This document shows, piece after piece, positions 43,520 to 55,520 of a DNA stretch of 64,000 nucleotides. Position 1 is the stretch's first letter, and each line of letters opens with the position of its first letter. Position numbers and translations under genes: made by a program. The notes under the pieces are model-generated. The model saw only the letters and a program-made list of their open reading frames with translations. It had not been told where the DNA came from and did no database searches. The stretch spans positions 1 to 64,000 of the forward strand of contig NZ_FRAB01000010.1 of the NCBI RefSeq assembly GCF_900142195.1, in the 5' to 3' direction. The stretch comes from Paraburkholderia terricola. GTDB taxonomy: Bacteria > Pseudomonadota > Gammaproteobacteria > Burkholderiales > Burkholderiaceae.

Positions 43520-44848
43520 TCAATGCGCCTTGCTGTGGAGAACCTCCGGCAGCACGTCGCGATTGACCCGCCGATTGCGCGTCAGGAAACCGGCTGCCGC
43601 CGCGATCAGCGAAGCCACGCCCAACGCATAAAGACCGCCGGTAATCGAGCCGGTGTGCTGCTGGAGATAACCGAACGTGGCCGGCGCGAAAAACCCGCCG
43701 AGATTACCCACCGAGTTGATCAGCGCGATCACCGCGGCGGCCACGCGCGCATCGAGATAGCCCTGTGGAATCGGCCAGAAGAGCGAAGCCGCCGCCTTGA
43801 AGCCGATTGCCGAGAAGCAGATCGCGACGAACGAGAGAACCGGATTGCCCGAGGTCGACGCGAACAACCCGCATGCCGCGATGACGAGCGCCACCGCCAG
43901 CCACGCCTGCTGAAAGCGCCACTTCGCCGACAACATAGCAAAGCAGTACATCGCCACCATCGCGATCAGCCAGGGAATCGCATTGAACATCCCGACCTGG
44001 AAATCGGACAGCCCGCCCATCTTGCGAATGATCGTCGGCAACCAGAACGTGGCCGCGTAAATGGTCAATTGAATCGAGAAATAGAGGAAGCAGAACAGCA
44101 GGATCTGCGGATCCTTCAACAGTTTTATCGCGGGAAGATGCGCGCTGCCGGCGGCCTCGCGCTCGGCTTGCTCCGCCGCGATCGACGATTCGAGCGCGTG
44201 TTGTTCGTCAGCGGTCAGCCACGATGCGTCGCGAATGCGCGACTTCAGCAGCATCCAGCTCACGGCGCACAGGGCGACCGAGAAACCGCCTTCGATGAGG
44301 AACATCCATTGCCAGCCGTGCAGGCCGAGTCCGCGAATGGACAGCAGACTGCCGGTGATCGGTCCCGACAGCACCGACGCGAGCGCGGAGCCGCCAAGGA
44401 ACACCGCGATGGCCTTGCCGCGCTCTTTTTGCGGAAGCCATTGCGTGAAGTAGAAAACCACGCCGGGGAAGAAGCCGGCCTCGGCGACGCCGAGCAGGAA
44501 ACGCAGCACGTAGAAAGACGTGTCGTTCCATACGAAGGCCATGCCGGCCGCGACGAGCCCCCATGTCCCCATGATGCGCGTCAGCCATGCGCGCGCACCG
44601 TACTTCTGCATCAACACGTTCGACGGCACCTCGAACAGCGCATAGCCGATGAAGAACAAACCGCTTCCCAAACCATAGGCCGCCGCGCCAATGCCGAGAT
44701 CGGTCTGCATGTGGGCGTTCGCGAAGCCGATGTTCACGCGGTCGATGTAGTTCGCGATGAACATGATCAGGAAAAGCGGCAGCACGTGCCGCTTGACCTT
44801 CGAGACCGCGGAGTCGAGCGGGTTCGTCGTGGTGAGAGCTGGTGTCAA
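43520..44848 (-). CDS. gudP: D-glucarate/galactarate MFS permease
   Basis: The 442-residue protein belongs to the anion:cation symporter branch of the MFS, shown by FIANYIDRVNIGFANAHMQTDLG in helix 1, LFEVPSNVLMQKYGARAWLTRI in the 2-3 region, and LLGVAEAGFFPGVVFYFTQWLPQKERGKAIAVFLGGSALASV. Twelve helices are expected. Being first in the gudP-gudD-kdgD series, it most likely imports glucarate or galactarate with protons; the exact sugar acid is inferred from the operon. It is divergent from the FCD regulator. Confidence 0.9.
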   Translation of the reverse strand: MTPALTTTNPLDSAVSKVKRHVLPLFLIMFIANYIDRVNIGFANAHMQTDLGIGAAAYGLGSGLFFIGYALFEVPSNVLMQKYGARAWLTRIMGTWGLVAAGMAFVWNDTSFYVLRFLLGVAEAGFFPGVVFYFTQWLPQKERGKAIAVFLGGSALASVLSGPITGSLLSIRGLGLHGWQWMFLIEGGFSVALCAVSWMLLKSRIRDASWLTADEQHALESSIAAEQAEREAAGSAHLPAIKLLKDPQILLFCFLYFSIQLTIYAATFWLPTIIRKMGGLSDFQVGMFNAIPWLIAMVAMYCFAMLSAKWRFQQAWLAVALVIAACGLFASTSGNPVLSFVAICFSAIGFKAAASLFWPIPQGYLDARVAAAVIALINSVGNLGGFFAPATFGYLQQHTGSITGGLYALGVASLIAAAAGFLTRNRRVNRDVLPEVLHSKAH

Positions 44849-45256
44849 GGGTGGTCTCCGATTGGGGCCGTCAAGCGGCCTGATGTCACGTCACGCGGCG
44901 GGTGTCCTGGTGGGATCGCGCCTCGCCGAATTTGTGATACGTTGTCCGACGACAGTCTACAATTTTCGATACAACGATTCCAATGCGGTGTTTACCCTGC
45001 CTTCATATGGGCTAAGGCTCCCTGTTGCGACACGCGACAATGGAAAACATCTCGAACTAAGACGTCCGATGACATTTGCGATTCTGCTACCATCCGCCCC
45101 CGGGCCTTTGCAGCCCCTCGGCTCATTTCCGGCCGAGAACCCGCGTCGCGATGCACGCGTCGTTCCCAGTTATGATGGCGACGTTGAGCCGTCCAATGAG
45201 GCCGCTCGCCCGCGCGTCCTGCGCATTTCCAGTCGATTAGCCAACAAGTCCCAGCA
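44849..45256. promoter_or_regulatory. Divergent control region of the glucarate operon with an FCD-type site
   Basis: TTGTCCGACGA at 44942-44952 fits the FadR/FCD consensus TNGTNNNACNA, and TACAAT at 44958-44963 is a possible -10 for the regulator. The regulator then has a ~290-base leader with no convincing gene. The site lies 94 bases upstream of gudP. Confidence 0.5.
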
Positions 45257-45970
45257 ATGAGCAGCCTAACTGAGAAGGTGGTGGCCACCCTTTCCGATGA
45301 AATCCGCCGCGGCGCGCTGAGGCCGGGAGACCGCATCCCCACCGAAGTCGCGATGATGAAGCAGCTCTCGGTGAGCCGCTCCGTGGTCCGCGAGGCAATT
45401 TCGCGCCTCCAGGCGGCCAAGGTGGTGGAGACGCGTCACGGCATCGGCACATTCGTGCTGGCGCCGTCCGCGGAAAAAACCATGCAGTTGCCCACCGCCG
45501 ATCTGTCCAACATGCTGGACGCGATGGCGATCATCGAATTCCGTATCGACGTGGAGGCCGCCTCGGCGGCGCTCGCCGCGGCACGCCGCACCGAGCAGAA
45601 TCTCAAGCAGATCCGCGGCGCGCTGGAGCGGTTCGAAGCGGAACTCGAGCGCGGCAGCACCGACACGCTCGCGCACGACATCGAGTTCCATCTGCAGATC
45701 GCGCGCGCCAGCGGCAATCGCTATTTCTTCGATGTGCTCAGTCAACTCGGACGGTCCGTGAGTCCGCGCACGCGGCTCGGCTCGGCGGAGATCGCGGAGC
45801 TCGACCATATCGAGCACCTGCGCAATGTACTCAACGAGCATCAGATGATTTATCGGGCGATAGAACGTCAGGACCCGGACGACGCGCGCGCCGCCATGCG
45901 CATGCATTTGAGCAACAGCCGCGAAAGACTGCGCCGCGCGCATGAGTTGAGCAAGCCGGGCGGGCAATAA
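45257..45970 (+). CDS. GntR/FadR (FCD) family regulator of glucarate genes
   Basis: The 237-residue protein has an N-terminal GntR winged helix (VVATLSDEIRRGALRPGDRIPTEVAMMKQLSVSRSVVREAISRLQAAKVVETRHGIGTFV) and an all-helical FCD ligand-binding domain (about 85-230; EFRIDVEAASAALAAARR, DIEFHLQIARASGNRYF, EHQMIYRAIERQDPDDARAAMRMHL), with the Asp/His metal ligands in place. It is divergent from gudP-gudD-kdgD and 51 bases upstream of an alpha/beta hydrolase gene. It probably represses the operon until a sugar-acid intermediate binds. Confidence 0.93.
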   Translation: MSSLTEKVVATLSDEIRRGALRPGDRIPTEVAMMKQLSVSRSVVREAISRLQAAKVVETRHGIGTFVLAPSAEKTMQLPTADLSNMLDAMAIIEFRIDVEAASAALAAARRTEQNLKQIRGALERFEAELERGSTDTLAHDIEFHLQIARASGNRYFFDVLSQLGRSVSPRTRLGSAEIAELDHIEHLRNVLNEHQMIYRAIERQDPDDARAAMRMHLSNSRERLRRAHELSKPGGQ

Positions 45971-46021
45971 GTCGTTCCGCGCGATTATCTGGCGGCTCCA
46001 ACGGCAGCGGAGACAACAGCG

Positions 46022-46840
46022 ATGGAACCCACCACGGAATCCCACGACGACAACCTCGAACAGTTCGAAGCACACGGCGCGCCGCCGCTGCCCGTCTCGA
46101 ACGATCATGGCTACGTCGAGCATGAAGGGGCGCGCATCTGGTACGCGTCATATGGCGTCGGCGCGCCGGTGATTCTGCTGCACGGCGGCCTCGGGCACAG
46201 CGGCAACTGGGGCTACCAGGTGCCGGCGCTGCTTGGCGCGGGACATCGCGTGGTGGTCGTCGACAGCCGCGGCCACGGCCGCAGCACGCGCGACGCGCGG
46301 CCTTACAAGTACGAGTTGATGGCATCCGACGTACTCGCCGTCATGGATGCGCTGCAAATCGCGCGCGCCGCCATGGTGGGCTGGAGCGACGGCGCCTGCA
46401 TCGCGATGGTGCTGGGCATCACGGCTCCCGAACGCGTTGCGGGGGTGTTCTTCTTCGGCTGCAACATGGACCCGAGCGGCACGAAGGAATTCGTGCCGAC
46501 ACCGGTGATCGATCGCTGCTTCAGTCGGCACGCCAGAGACTATGCGCAACTCTCCGCGACGCCTCGCGACTTCGACGCATTCGTCGGCGCGGTCAGCGAG
46601 ATGATGAAGACCGAACCTAACTACGGCGCTCACGATCTGGCTCGGATCGAGGTGCCCGTCGCGATCGTGCTGAGCGAGCACGACGAGTTCATCAAGCGGG
46701 AACACGCCGACTATCTCGCGCAGAGCATTCCAGATGCGGAGTTCGTTCTGCTGCCGGGCGTGAGCCATTTCGCGCCGCTACAGAGGCCGGCTCAATTCAA
46801 TCGAGTGATGCTCGGCTTTCTGCGCCGTTTGCTTTTCTGA
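46022..46840 (+). CDS. Alpha/beta hydrolase
   Basis: The 272-residue protein shows the canonical fold: oxyanion strand VILLHGGLGHSGNWG, VVVVDSRGHGRSTRDARPY, nucleophile elbow GWSDGACIA, acid Asp in VLSEHDEF, and His in PGVSHFAPLQRP. There is no export signal. It lies 51 bases after the FCD regulator on the same strand and is likely co-transcribed with it. Context suggests hydrolysis of a sugar-acid lactone or ester feeding glucarate catabolism, but many such hydrolases have other substrates; the assignment stays at family level. Confidence 0.88.
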   Translation: MEPTTESHDDNLEQFEAHGAPPLPVSNDHGYVEHEGARIWYASYGVGAPVILLHGGLGHSGNWGYQVPALLGAGHRVVVVDSRGHGRSTRDARPYKYELMASDVLAVMDALQIARAAMVGWSDGACIAMVLGITAPERVAGVFFFGCNMDPSGTKEFVPTPVIDRCFSRHARDYAQLSATPRDFDAFVGAVSEMMKTEPNYGAHDLARIEVPVAIVLSEHDEFIKREHADYLAQSIPDAEFVLLPGVSHFAPLQRPAQFNRVMLGFLRRLLF

Positions 46841-47231
46841 TCGCGGACGGCGAGGGCAAGCCGCATGACTTTGCTTTCGCGCTGCAACGCTTCCCCGCAA
46901 GACGCCAATATTTCACGATGCGGCATGAGCCATTGCTTCGTAAAAAGTCGTGGTGCGTGGCACAAACCGGCCATTTCGCAATGCCGCCCCACGTTGCACA
47001 TCGCGGAACAAAGCCTGCAAGCCATTATTTTTAAACAAAATTTTTAGATGGAATTAGCCGTCGAACACCGGCTTGCGCCGCTGCCCGCTGACGTAGACTC
47101 CTTTACATGAGTCGGCGGTTCAAGTGGTCAAGCCGGGTTGACGAGACAAAAGCGCAGTCACGCCGTCTCCGGCCGAACGCAGGAAGCCGTCCCGACCTCG
47201 CGGTTTTTAATTGGCAATTGGGAGACTAAAA
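46841..47231. other. Intergenic stretch without a supported gene
   Basis: Short ORFs on both strands here lack ribosome-binding sites and recognisable sequence. An AT-rich patch (about 47028-47050, TTATTTTTAAACAAAATTTTT) stands out from the GC-rich surroundings and may hold a promoter for the 75-residue gene downstream. Confidence 0.4.
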
Positions 47232-47459
47232 ATGAAAGGCTTTCGCTTTGGCTCGACCCAGGGAGCGTTCTACATTTTGCCGGGGCACGGAGGTTGGGAA
47301 GCAACCTACGGCAACGAGACGCTCGGAGAGTTTTCCAGCCCGCAACAGGCTGCCGATGAAGTCGCACGCGGCTTGACCTGCCCGCATCTGTCCGAGGTGG
47401 ATACGTCGACGCTGGAAATTCCGGAAAAACTCAGCGACTGGGAAATCGTTCACGTGTGA
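47232..47459 (+). CDS. Unknown 75-residue protein
   Basis: The ATG at 47232 has GGGAG eight bases upstream. The protein MKGFRFGSTQGAFYILPGHG... is acidic overall, with one Cys-containing segment (GLTCPHLSEVDTSTLEIPEKLSDWEIVHV) and a helix EFSSPQQAADEVARGL. It resembles small uncharacterised cytosolic proteins common in Burkholderiaceae genomes, but no named family is recognised. A perfect terminator hairpin follows 38 bases after the stop, which supports it as a real monocistronic gene. Confidence 0.7.
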   Translation: MKGFRFGSTQGAFYILPGHGGWEATYGNETLGEFSSPQQAADEVARGLTCPHLSEVDTSTLEIPEKLSDWEIVHV

Positions 47460-47496
47460 TGCCCGGCATGACTGGCCATCACCTGAAGGCGGAAAC

Positions 47497-47524
47497 GACG
47501 ATGGCGCTCGAGAGCGCCATCGTC
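47497..47524. terminator. Bidirectional-looking terminator hairpin
   Basis: A perfect 13-bp stem GACGATGGCGCTC / GAGCGCCATCGTC with a two-base loop separates the 75-residue gene from the convergent icd gene and probably ends transcription from both sides. Confidence 0.78.
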
Positions 47525-47560
47525 ATATCTACTGCCTGCTTCAATGCGTTACTTCACGGC

Positions 47561-50210
<2,650 letters not shown>

Positions 50211-51218
50211 TTATCCCCGGTCCCGGCCTTCGCTGTAGCTCTGCGCCATCGCCACGACGACCTTGCGCGGTCCTTCGAACGGATCGCGCGCGTGCGCGGT
50301 CAGCATGTTGTCGAGCATCAGCACGTCGCCCGTCCGCCACGGAAACACGATCCGCTGCTGATCGAGCACGCCGCGGATTTCGGCAAGCGCCTCGGCCTCC
50401 AGCGGCTCGCCGTCGCCGTAATAGACATTGCGCGGCACGTTTTCGAGCCCGACCGAATCGATCAGCGCCTCCTGCATGTCCTCGTCGAGCGATGACAGGT
50501 GGAACAGATTTGCCTGGTTGAACCAGACAAGCTCGCCCGTGCGCGGATGACGCGCCACCGCCTGGCAGCGTTCGCGCGTGCGCAACAGCAGTTCGCCGTC
50601 GTCGCTGTCGCGCCATTCGCATTCGATGCCGCGAGTCCGGCAAATGCGCTCGACCACGCGCGGATCATCCGAGCCGAAAGCCTGCTCCCACGGCAGATCG
50701 AGCCCTTGCCCGAAGTTGCGCACGTAAAGCAGCTCACGTTTGGCAAAGCGCGCGACGAGCGCCGGATCGAGCGCGCCGTGGATCGCGCGGCTGTCCGCAA
50801 TCGGCGTCGCGCCGCCCGCACGCGCGGCGAGCGCGCAGTGAAACCAGATGCGCAGCGGCCATTCGCGCGTGTACGACTGCTCGTTATGCAACGGAATCGA
50901 GCGATGCGGCGGATATTCGGTCGACGTGTAGACCGCCCCCTCCACCTGACTGCGCGGCGTCGACGCGAATTCATAGCCGATCAGCGGATGCCCGAACGAG
51001 CCCGCGAAGCTTTGAAAGGCCTCGATCGAGTCCACGCGAAAGCCGGTGAACAGCACGCCGCCCGCGTGCTCCAACGTGTCGTCGACGATCGCATGCAGCA
51101 GCGGCGCAACCGCTTGCAGAGAAATCTCCGCGCCGGCGCGCGGCGAGACGACGGTCGGCAGTCCCGGCTCGATCGAGAGATCGGCAAGGGTGATTTGCGG
51201 CATCGAAAGCGTGGTCAT
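50211..51218 (-). CDS. TauD/TfdA-family Fe(II)/2-oxoglutarate dioxygenase
   Basis: The ATG at 51218 (AGGA upstream) gives 335 residues; a frame extending to 51380 is rejected. The iron ligands are visible as His-x-Glu in SIPLHNEQSYTREWP and a distal His in LDNMLTAHARDPFEGPRKVVVAM, where the following Arg would bind 2-oxoglutarate. The N-terminal VAPLLHAIVDDTLEHAGGVLFTGFRVDSIEAFQSFAGSFG is typical of the SyrP/clavaminate-synthase-like branch. It should hydroxylate or otherwise oxidise an unidentified small molecule using O2. No biosynthetic cluster adjoins; the next gene, an alcohol dehydrogenase, is divergent. Confidence 0.88.
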   Translation of the reverse strand: MTTLSMPQITLADLSIEPGLPTVVSPRAGAEISLQAVAPLLHAIVDDTLEHAGGVLFTGFRVDSIEAFQSFAGSFGHPLIGYEFASTPRSQVEGAVYTSTEYPPHRSIPLHNEQSYTREWPLRIWFHCALAARAGGATPIADSRAIHGALDPALVARFAKRELLYVRNFGQGLDLPWEQAFGSDDPRVVERICRTRGIECEWRDSDDGELLLRTRERCQAVARHPRTGELVWFNQANLFHLSSLDEDMQEALIDSVGLENVPRNVYYGDGEPLEAEALAEIRGVLDQQRIVFPWRTGDVLMLDNMLTAHARDPFEGPRKVVVAMAQSYSEGRDRG

Positions 51219-51794
51219 AGGGGATCCTTTTGCGTGAGCGATGGGGTCGGCGGCGCGCCGAAACAAGCGAGGCATCCGGCTTGCGGACCGCTCACGCCGG
51301 CTGCGTCGCGCGAGCCGGCTTGAAACGCGGGCGGACAGGCGGTTCCGGCATCGAGAACCGGCGTGGGTGTCGTTGCCCAAGACTCCCGTCGAATCAGCAC
51401 TTCGGCCATGAATTCGCTCCGCGTTCTCAAAGGACAGGGCATCAATCTAGCCCAAATGCGAACCGTTCTCAACAAAGACCTCGAATGTCCTGCTGAATCG
51501 CATGGTTTTGGCGCTCGCCCGTCGGCTTCATGTGGCCGCGTTCGTGGTGTTTGGGCGCTTCACCGCCGTAGTTGGCCGCTTCGTTCGCCCGCCTCGTTTC
51601 CCGCTTAATCCAACCGCGCAACATCAAAGGCACGCGAGCAGCCGATCCGAATCTGGTACAACTAACGCCTGCGCTCAGGCTCTCGCTTCCCGCATTTTTC
51701 CCGCGAGGCCGCGAGCCTTTACCGCCGCAAAAAACACCATTCCGCAGCCCGATCGGCGCCACGCCGCGAGCCATGCGATGCAAGGAGACGCTAA
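51219..51794. other. 576-base divergent intergenic region
   Basis: This is the longest gap in the window. It separates the dioxygenase and alcohol dehydrogenase genes and must hold both promoters. ORFs in it are unrelated to known proteins and lack start signals. No clear remnant, RNA gene or long inverted repeat was found. Confidence 0.45.
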
Positions 51795-52958
51795 ATGACG
51801 AACGCATTCCGCTTCCAGACCGTGCAGGCCATGCTGGTCGAGTTCGGCGCCGCGCGCCGCCTCGGCGCTCTATTGCGCGCGCAATTTCCAGCGCTTACGC
51901 GCCTGTGCGTCGTCACCGACGCTTTCCTTCACAAGAGCGGGCTCCTGAATCCCGCGCTCGCCGACCTCGCCGCGCACGGCTGGAACGCCACCGTAATCGA
52001 CGACGTGATCGCCGATCCGCCCGAACACATCGTGCTCGAAGCAACTTCGCGCGCGCAGACGGCGGGTGTGCAGATCGTGCTGGGCCTGGGCGGCGGCTCG
52101 TCGATGGACGTGGCGAAGCTGATCGCCGTGCTGGCTCCGCAGGAACAGCAAACACTCGCCGACATGTACGGCGTGAACAAGATCGTGGTCTCCCGCCTGC
52201 CGCTCGTGCAGATGCCGACCACCGCGGGCACCGGTTCGGAAGTGACGGCCGTGTCGATCGTGACGGTTGGCGAGGCGAAGAAAATGGGCGTGGTCGCCCC
52301 GCAGTTGATCGCCGATCTGGCGATTCTCGACGCCGAACTCACGCTCGGCCTGCCCAGGGCCGCGACCGCCGCAACCGGCATCGACGCGATGGTGCATGCG
52401 ATCGAGGCGTACACGTCCGCGCATCTGAAGAACCCGATCTCCGACATGCTCGCGGTGAAAGCGCTCGAACTGTTGTCGCGCAATCTGCTGCCCGCGTGCG
52501 AGAGCGGCCAGAACCGCGAGGCGCGCGAAGCCATGCTGCTCGGCGCGACCTTCGCGGGCCAGGCGTTTGCCAATTCGCCGGTGGCCGCGGTGCATGCGCT
52601 CGCGTATCCGATCGGCGGCATTTACCACGTGCCGCACGGTCTTTCGAATGCGCTCGTGCTGCCACACGTGTTGCGGTTTAACGCCGAGACGGCGGCGCAT
52701 CTGTATGCGGAACTCGCGGACGTGATCATGCCGGGCGCGACCGGCAGCGCCGCCAGCAAGACGCAGGCGCTGATCGAACGGCTCGAACAGATGATCGCCG
52801 CGACGGCGATTCCGGCGCGGCTGCGCGATGTCGGCATCGAACGCAGCGGACTCGAACGGATGGCGAGCGACGCCATGTTGCAAACGCGGCTGCTGGTCAA
52901 CAATCCCAGGCCGCTCACCGAGGACGATGCATTGGCGATTTACAGTGCCGCGTTTTGA
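51795..52958 (+). CDS. Iron-containing alcohol dehydrogenase
   Basis: The 387-residue protein begins after AAGGAGACG and belongs to the type III (iron) alcohol dehydrogenases. The NAD-binding GGGSSMDVAKLIAVL, the PTTAGTGSEVTAVSIVT segment, metal ligands in GIDAMVHAIEAYTS and the two-His stretch AVHALAYPIGGIYHVPHG are all present. It oxidises a primary alcohol to an aldehyde or the reverse. It stands alone, convergent with the binding-protein gene downstream, so the physiological substrate cannot be inferred. Confidence 0.93.
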   Translation: MTNAFRFQTVQAMLVEFGAARRLGALLRAQFPALTRLCVVTDAFLHKSGLLNPALADLAAHGWNATVIDDVIADPPEHIVLEATSRAQTAGVQIVLGLGGGSSMDVAKLIAVLAPQEQQTLADMYGVNKIVVSRLPLVQMPTTAGTGSEVTAVSIVTVGEAKKMGVVAPQLIADLAILDAELTLGLPRAATAATGIDAMVHAIEAYTSAHLKNPISDMLAVKALELLSRNLLPACESGQNREAREAMLLGATFAGQAFANSPVAAVHALAYPIGGIYHVPHGLSNALVLPHVLRFNAETAAHLYAELADVIMPGATGSAASKTQALIERLEQMIAATAIPARLRDVGIERSGLERMASDAMLQTRLLVNNPRPLTEDDALAIYSAAF

Positions 52959-53022
52959 TCTTGCGCTGGGCGTTATTAAAAGGCGGGCGTTGCCGCGGTC
53001 TCGCGATACGCACGCATCCAGC

Positions 53023-54063
53023 TTAGGGCTTTACTTCGTCGACGAACTGATTGGTGAACGTTCTCGACAGATCGACGTGGCGTCCCTTCACCGAGGGATT
53101 GAAACCCGACAGCACCTTGAGCACGGTGCGCGGGCCGTCGGCCGGCATCCTGCCGTCGGCGGTAAACATCGGCAACGACGCCTTCAATGCGCTGACATAA
53201 AGCGCCTTGTCGTTGCCGATGAAGTTTTTCGGCATCCGCGCGGCGATTTCCTCGGCGCTGTGCGTATGCAGGTATTGCAGCGTCCTCACGAAAGCACGCG
53301 CGAGTTTGGCCGCTTCCCGCAGGTGCGTATCGAGCCATGCGCTCTGCACGTACAGGCTGGAAGCCGGATACGTGCCGCCGAGCGCGGCACGCGTGCCCTC
53401 GACGTTACGCATGTCCACGAGAATCCTCGCATCGCCGGATTTGAGCAGTTGCGACACGGTCGGCTCGGTCGTCATGCCCGCGTCGATGCGGCCTTGCCTG
53501 ATCGCCGCGATAAAGCTGTTGTCCGCGCCCACCGGCAGCACCGTGTATTGCGAGTTCGGCACGCCCTCGAGTCTCGCCAGATACTGCGTCAGAAAATTGG
53601 TCGACGAACCGAGCCCGGTCACGCCGAGCGTCTTGCCCCTGACGTCGGCCATGCTTTTGATCGAATCGGCGGCTCTCGCCGACACCATTTCCACTTCGCC
53701 GGGCACCTGGCCGAGCACGACGATGCTCTTTACCTCCTTGCCCTTGCTCTGCAAAACGATGGTGTGGTCGTAGAAACCCACCACCCCTTGCACCGCGCCC
53801 GCCAGCAATTCATTCTCCGCGTCGACGCCCGCCGTTTGCGACAGCAGTTCCACGTCGAGACCTTCGGCCTTGAAGTAGCCAAGCTGCTCCGTCAGGAACA
53901 CCGGAAGATAGATGAGCTTGGTGATGCCACCCACCATGATCGCGATTTTCCCGGGCGCATCGTCCTGCGCGGACGCCGCCGCCGGGGCCAGCAGAAAGAG
54001 TGTGAGAAACGCCGCGACTGCCGCATGGAACGCGCGCGAAAAGCTCAGTGAAGCGTTGCGCAT
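53023..54063 (-). CDS. NitT/TauT-family periplasmic binding protein (two-component operon copy)
   Basis: The 346-residue protein has a Sec signal peptide (residues 1-32, ending AASAQD) and then IAIMVGGITKLIYLPVFLTEQLGYFKAEGLDVELLS, followed by AGAVQGVVGFYDHTIVLQ and KTLGVTGLGSSTNFLTQYLA. It is a close paralogue (clearly over half identical along its whole length) of the protein at 56447-57466. It lies 62 bases after the histidine kinase and is presumably co-transcribed with that two-component system, unlike its twin, which heads the ABC transporter genes. A role as ligand detector for the kinase is a reasonable inference. Ligand unknown. Confidence 0.9.
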   Translation of the reverse strand: MRNASLSFSRAFHAAVAAFLTLFLLAPAAASAQDDAPGKIAIMVGGITKLIYLPVFLTEQLGYFKAEGLDVELLSQTAGVDAENELLAGAVQGVVGFYDHTIVLQSKGKEVKSIVVLGQVPGEVEMVSARAADSIKSMADVRGKTLGVTGLGSSTNFLTQYLARLEGVPNSQYTVLPVGADNSFIAAIRQGRIDAGMTTEPTVSQLLKSGDARILVDMRNVEGTRAALGGTYPASSLYVQSAWLDTHLREAAKLARAFVRTLQYLHTHSAEEIAARMPKNFIGNDKALYVSALKASLPMFTADGRMPADGPRTVLKVLSGFNPSVKGRHVDLSRTFTNQFVDEVKP

Positions 54064-54125
54064 TGTGTGAGTGTCTCCTTCCTATCGCGCATCCGCGAGA
54101 AGCGCTCGATGGGCGATTCAAACTT

Positions 54126-55520
54126 TCAAGCCTTCTCCGCCCGCTGCGCCTTGGCGCGCGGAAACGACACCGTCACGTGCACGCCCTTGCCGCCTTCGCC
54201 CGGCTTGAGCGTGATCTCGCCATGATGCGCGTCCGCGATCTCGCGCACGATCGCGAGACCGAGCCCCGTGCCTTCGGTATCCGTCGACGCGCGGAAGAAC
54301 GGTTCGAACACGCGGCCGCGCGACTCGGCCGGAATGCCGGGGCCGTCGTCCAGCACGCTCACGCTGACCGTATCGGCGCCGGCATGCACCGCAACCGTGA
54401 CATGGCCGCCGCTGCCCGTATAACGGATCGCGTTCTCGGCCAGGTTGGCGATCAGCGCCTGAAGCATGCCGCGATGCCCGGCCACCGGCGCAACGCCGCT
54501 CAATTCCGCACCCAGGTCGATGTCCCGAGCCTGCGCGAGCAGCGCCAGGTCTTCCACCACTTCCATGGCGAGCGCGACGAGGTCCACGGTTTCAACGGCC
54601 AGTTGCGTGTTGTCGGCGGCTTCGGCCTGCGCCAGCAACAGCAGCTTGTTGGTCAGCCCGACCATCGAACGATTGCTGCGATGCATGGCCGCGAGCGCTT
54701 CGTCGAGTGCGGGATTCAAGCCGTCCTGCTGACGCGCGAACTGCAATTGCGTGCCGAGCAGCGTGAGCGGCGTGCGCAACTGGTGGGCGGCGTCGGCAAT
54801 GAAGCGCCGTTGCGCGGCGACTTGCACGCCGAGCCGCGCAATGCACTGATTGATCGCCTCGACGATCGGCCGCAACTCCGTATGCAGGCGCTCGACGCGA
54901 ATCGGCTCCAGTTGCATCGGATCGCGGTCGGCGACCTCGTCCTTCACTTTCATCAAGGGCCGCAATTCGAACGTGAGGCCGATGCAAACCAGCGCCACCG
55001 CCAGCGCGATCATTTCGATCTGCCGCACGAGTTGCGGCTGCCACAATTCCTGCGCCATCGCATCGCGCGAGCGCACGGTCTTGCCGACCGTCACGCGCAC
55101 GCGGCGCGTCACGCCATTGTCGTACATGAGACGAACGAGGCCGACCGCGCGCACGGCACGGCCTTGCAAAGCGGCGTCGTAATGATCGGGGGTATCGGGG
55201 CGCTGCGCCGGGCGCGGCGGGAAGTCGGGCGTGCCCGCGAGCAGGCGGCCGTCGTCGACGCTCACGCTGTAGAACACCTGGTCGCGATAAGGCGACGCGA
55301 ATATTTCGAGCGCGGCGGGCGGCACGTCCACACGCAGGAAGCCGTCCACCCATTGCACTTCGCCCGCGATCATGCGCGCCGACGAAATCAACTGGTTATC
55401 CTGCACCAGATCCGCGGTGCGCCGCGCGTTGTCGTATTCGGCCTTGCCGGTGACGAACACGTATAGCGCGAGCGGCACGAGCAGCCACCACAACAAACGC
55501 ACGCGCAAGCTATTGGTCAT
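54126..55520 (-). CDS. TctE-like sensor histidine kinase
   Basis: The 464-residue membrane kinase has a first transmembrane helix at residues 9-24 (LLWWLLVPLALYVFVT), a periplasmic two-component-sensor-kinase N-terminal domain (about 30-165), a second helix near 170-190, and a transmitter with the His in RRFIADAAHQLRTPLTLLGTQLQFAR and a HATPase with NLAENAIRYTGSGG, DDGPGIP and GTGLGLAIVREIADAH. It overlaps the response-regulator gene upstream by 11 bases and is followed by a binding protein. The TctDE family senses carboxylic acids, often with an accessory binding protein; the ligand here is unknown. Confidence 0.94.
   Translation of the reverse strand: MTNSLRVRLLWWLLVPLALYVFVTGKAEYDNARRTADLVQDNQLISSARMIAGEVQWVDGFLRVDVPPAALEIFASPYRDQVFYSVSVDDGRLLAGTPDFPPRPAQRPDTPDHYDAALQGRAVRAVGLVRLMYDNGVTRRVRVTVGKTVRSRDAMAQELWQPQLVRQIEMIALAVALVCIGLTFELRPLMKVKDEVADRDPMQLEPIRVERLHTELRPIVEAINQCIARLGVQVAAQRRFIADAAHQLRTPLTLLGTQLQFARQQDGLNPALDEALAAMHRSNRSMVGLTNKLLLLAQAEAADNTQLAVETVDLVALAMEVVEDLALLAQARDIDLGAELSGVAPVAGHRGMLQALIANLAENAIRYTGSGGHVTVAVHAGADTVSVSVLDDGPGIPAESRGRVFEPFFRASTDTEGTGLGLAIVREIADAHHGEITLKPGEGGKGVHVTVSFPRAKAQRAEKA

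Noticed and set aside
46865..47047. 60-codon plus-strand ORF after the alpha/beta hydrolase
   Set aside because: No ribosome-binding site, no family, atypical composition and overlapped by an equally weak minus-strand ORF.
51215..51475. 86-codon minus-strand ORF upstream of the dioxygenase gene
   Set aside because: Different frame from the dioxygenase, low-complexity Pro/Ala/Gly content, no start signal.
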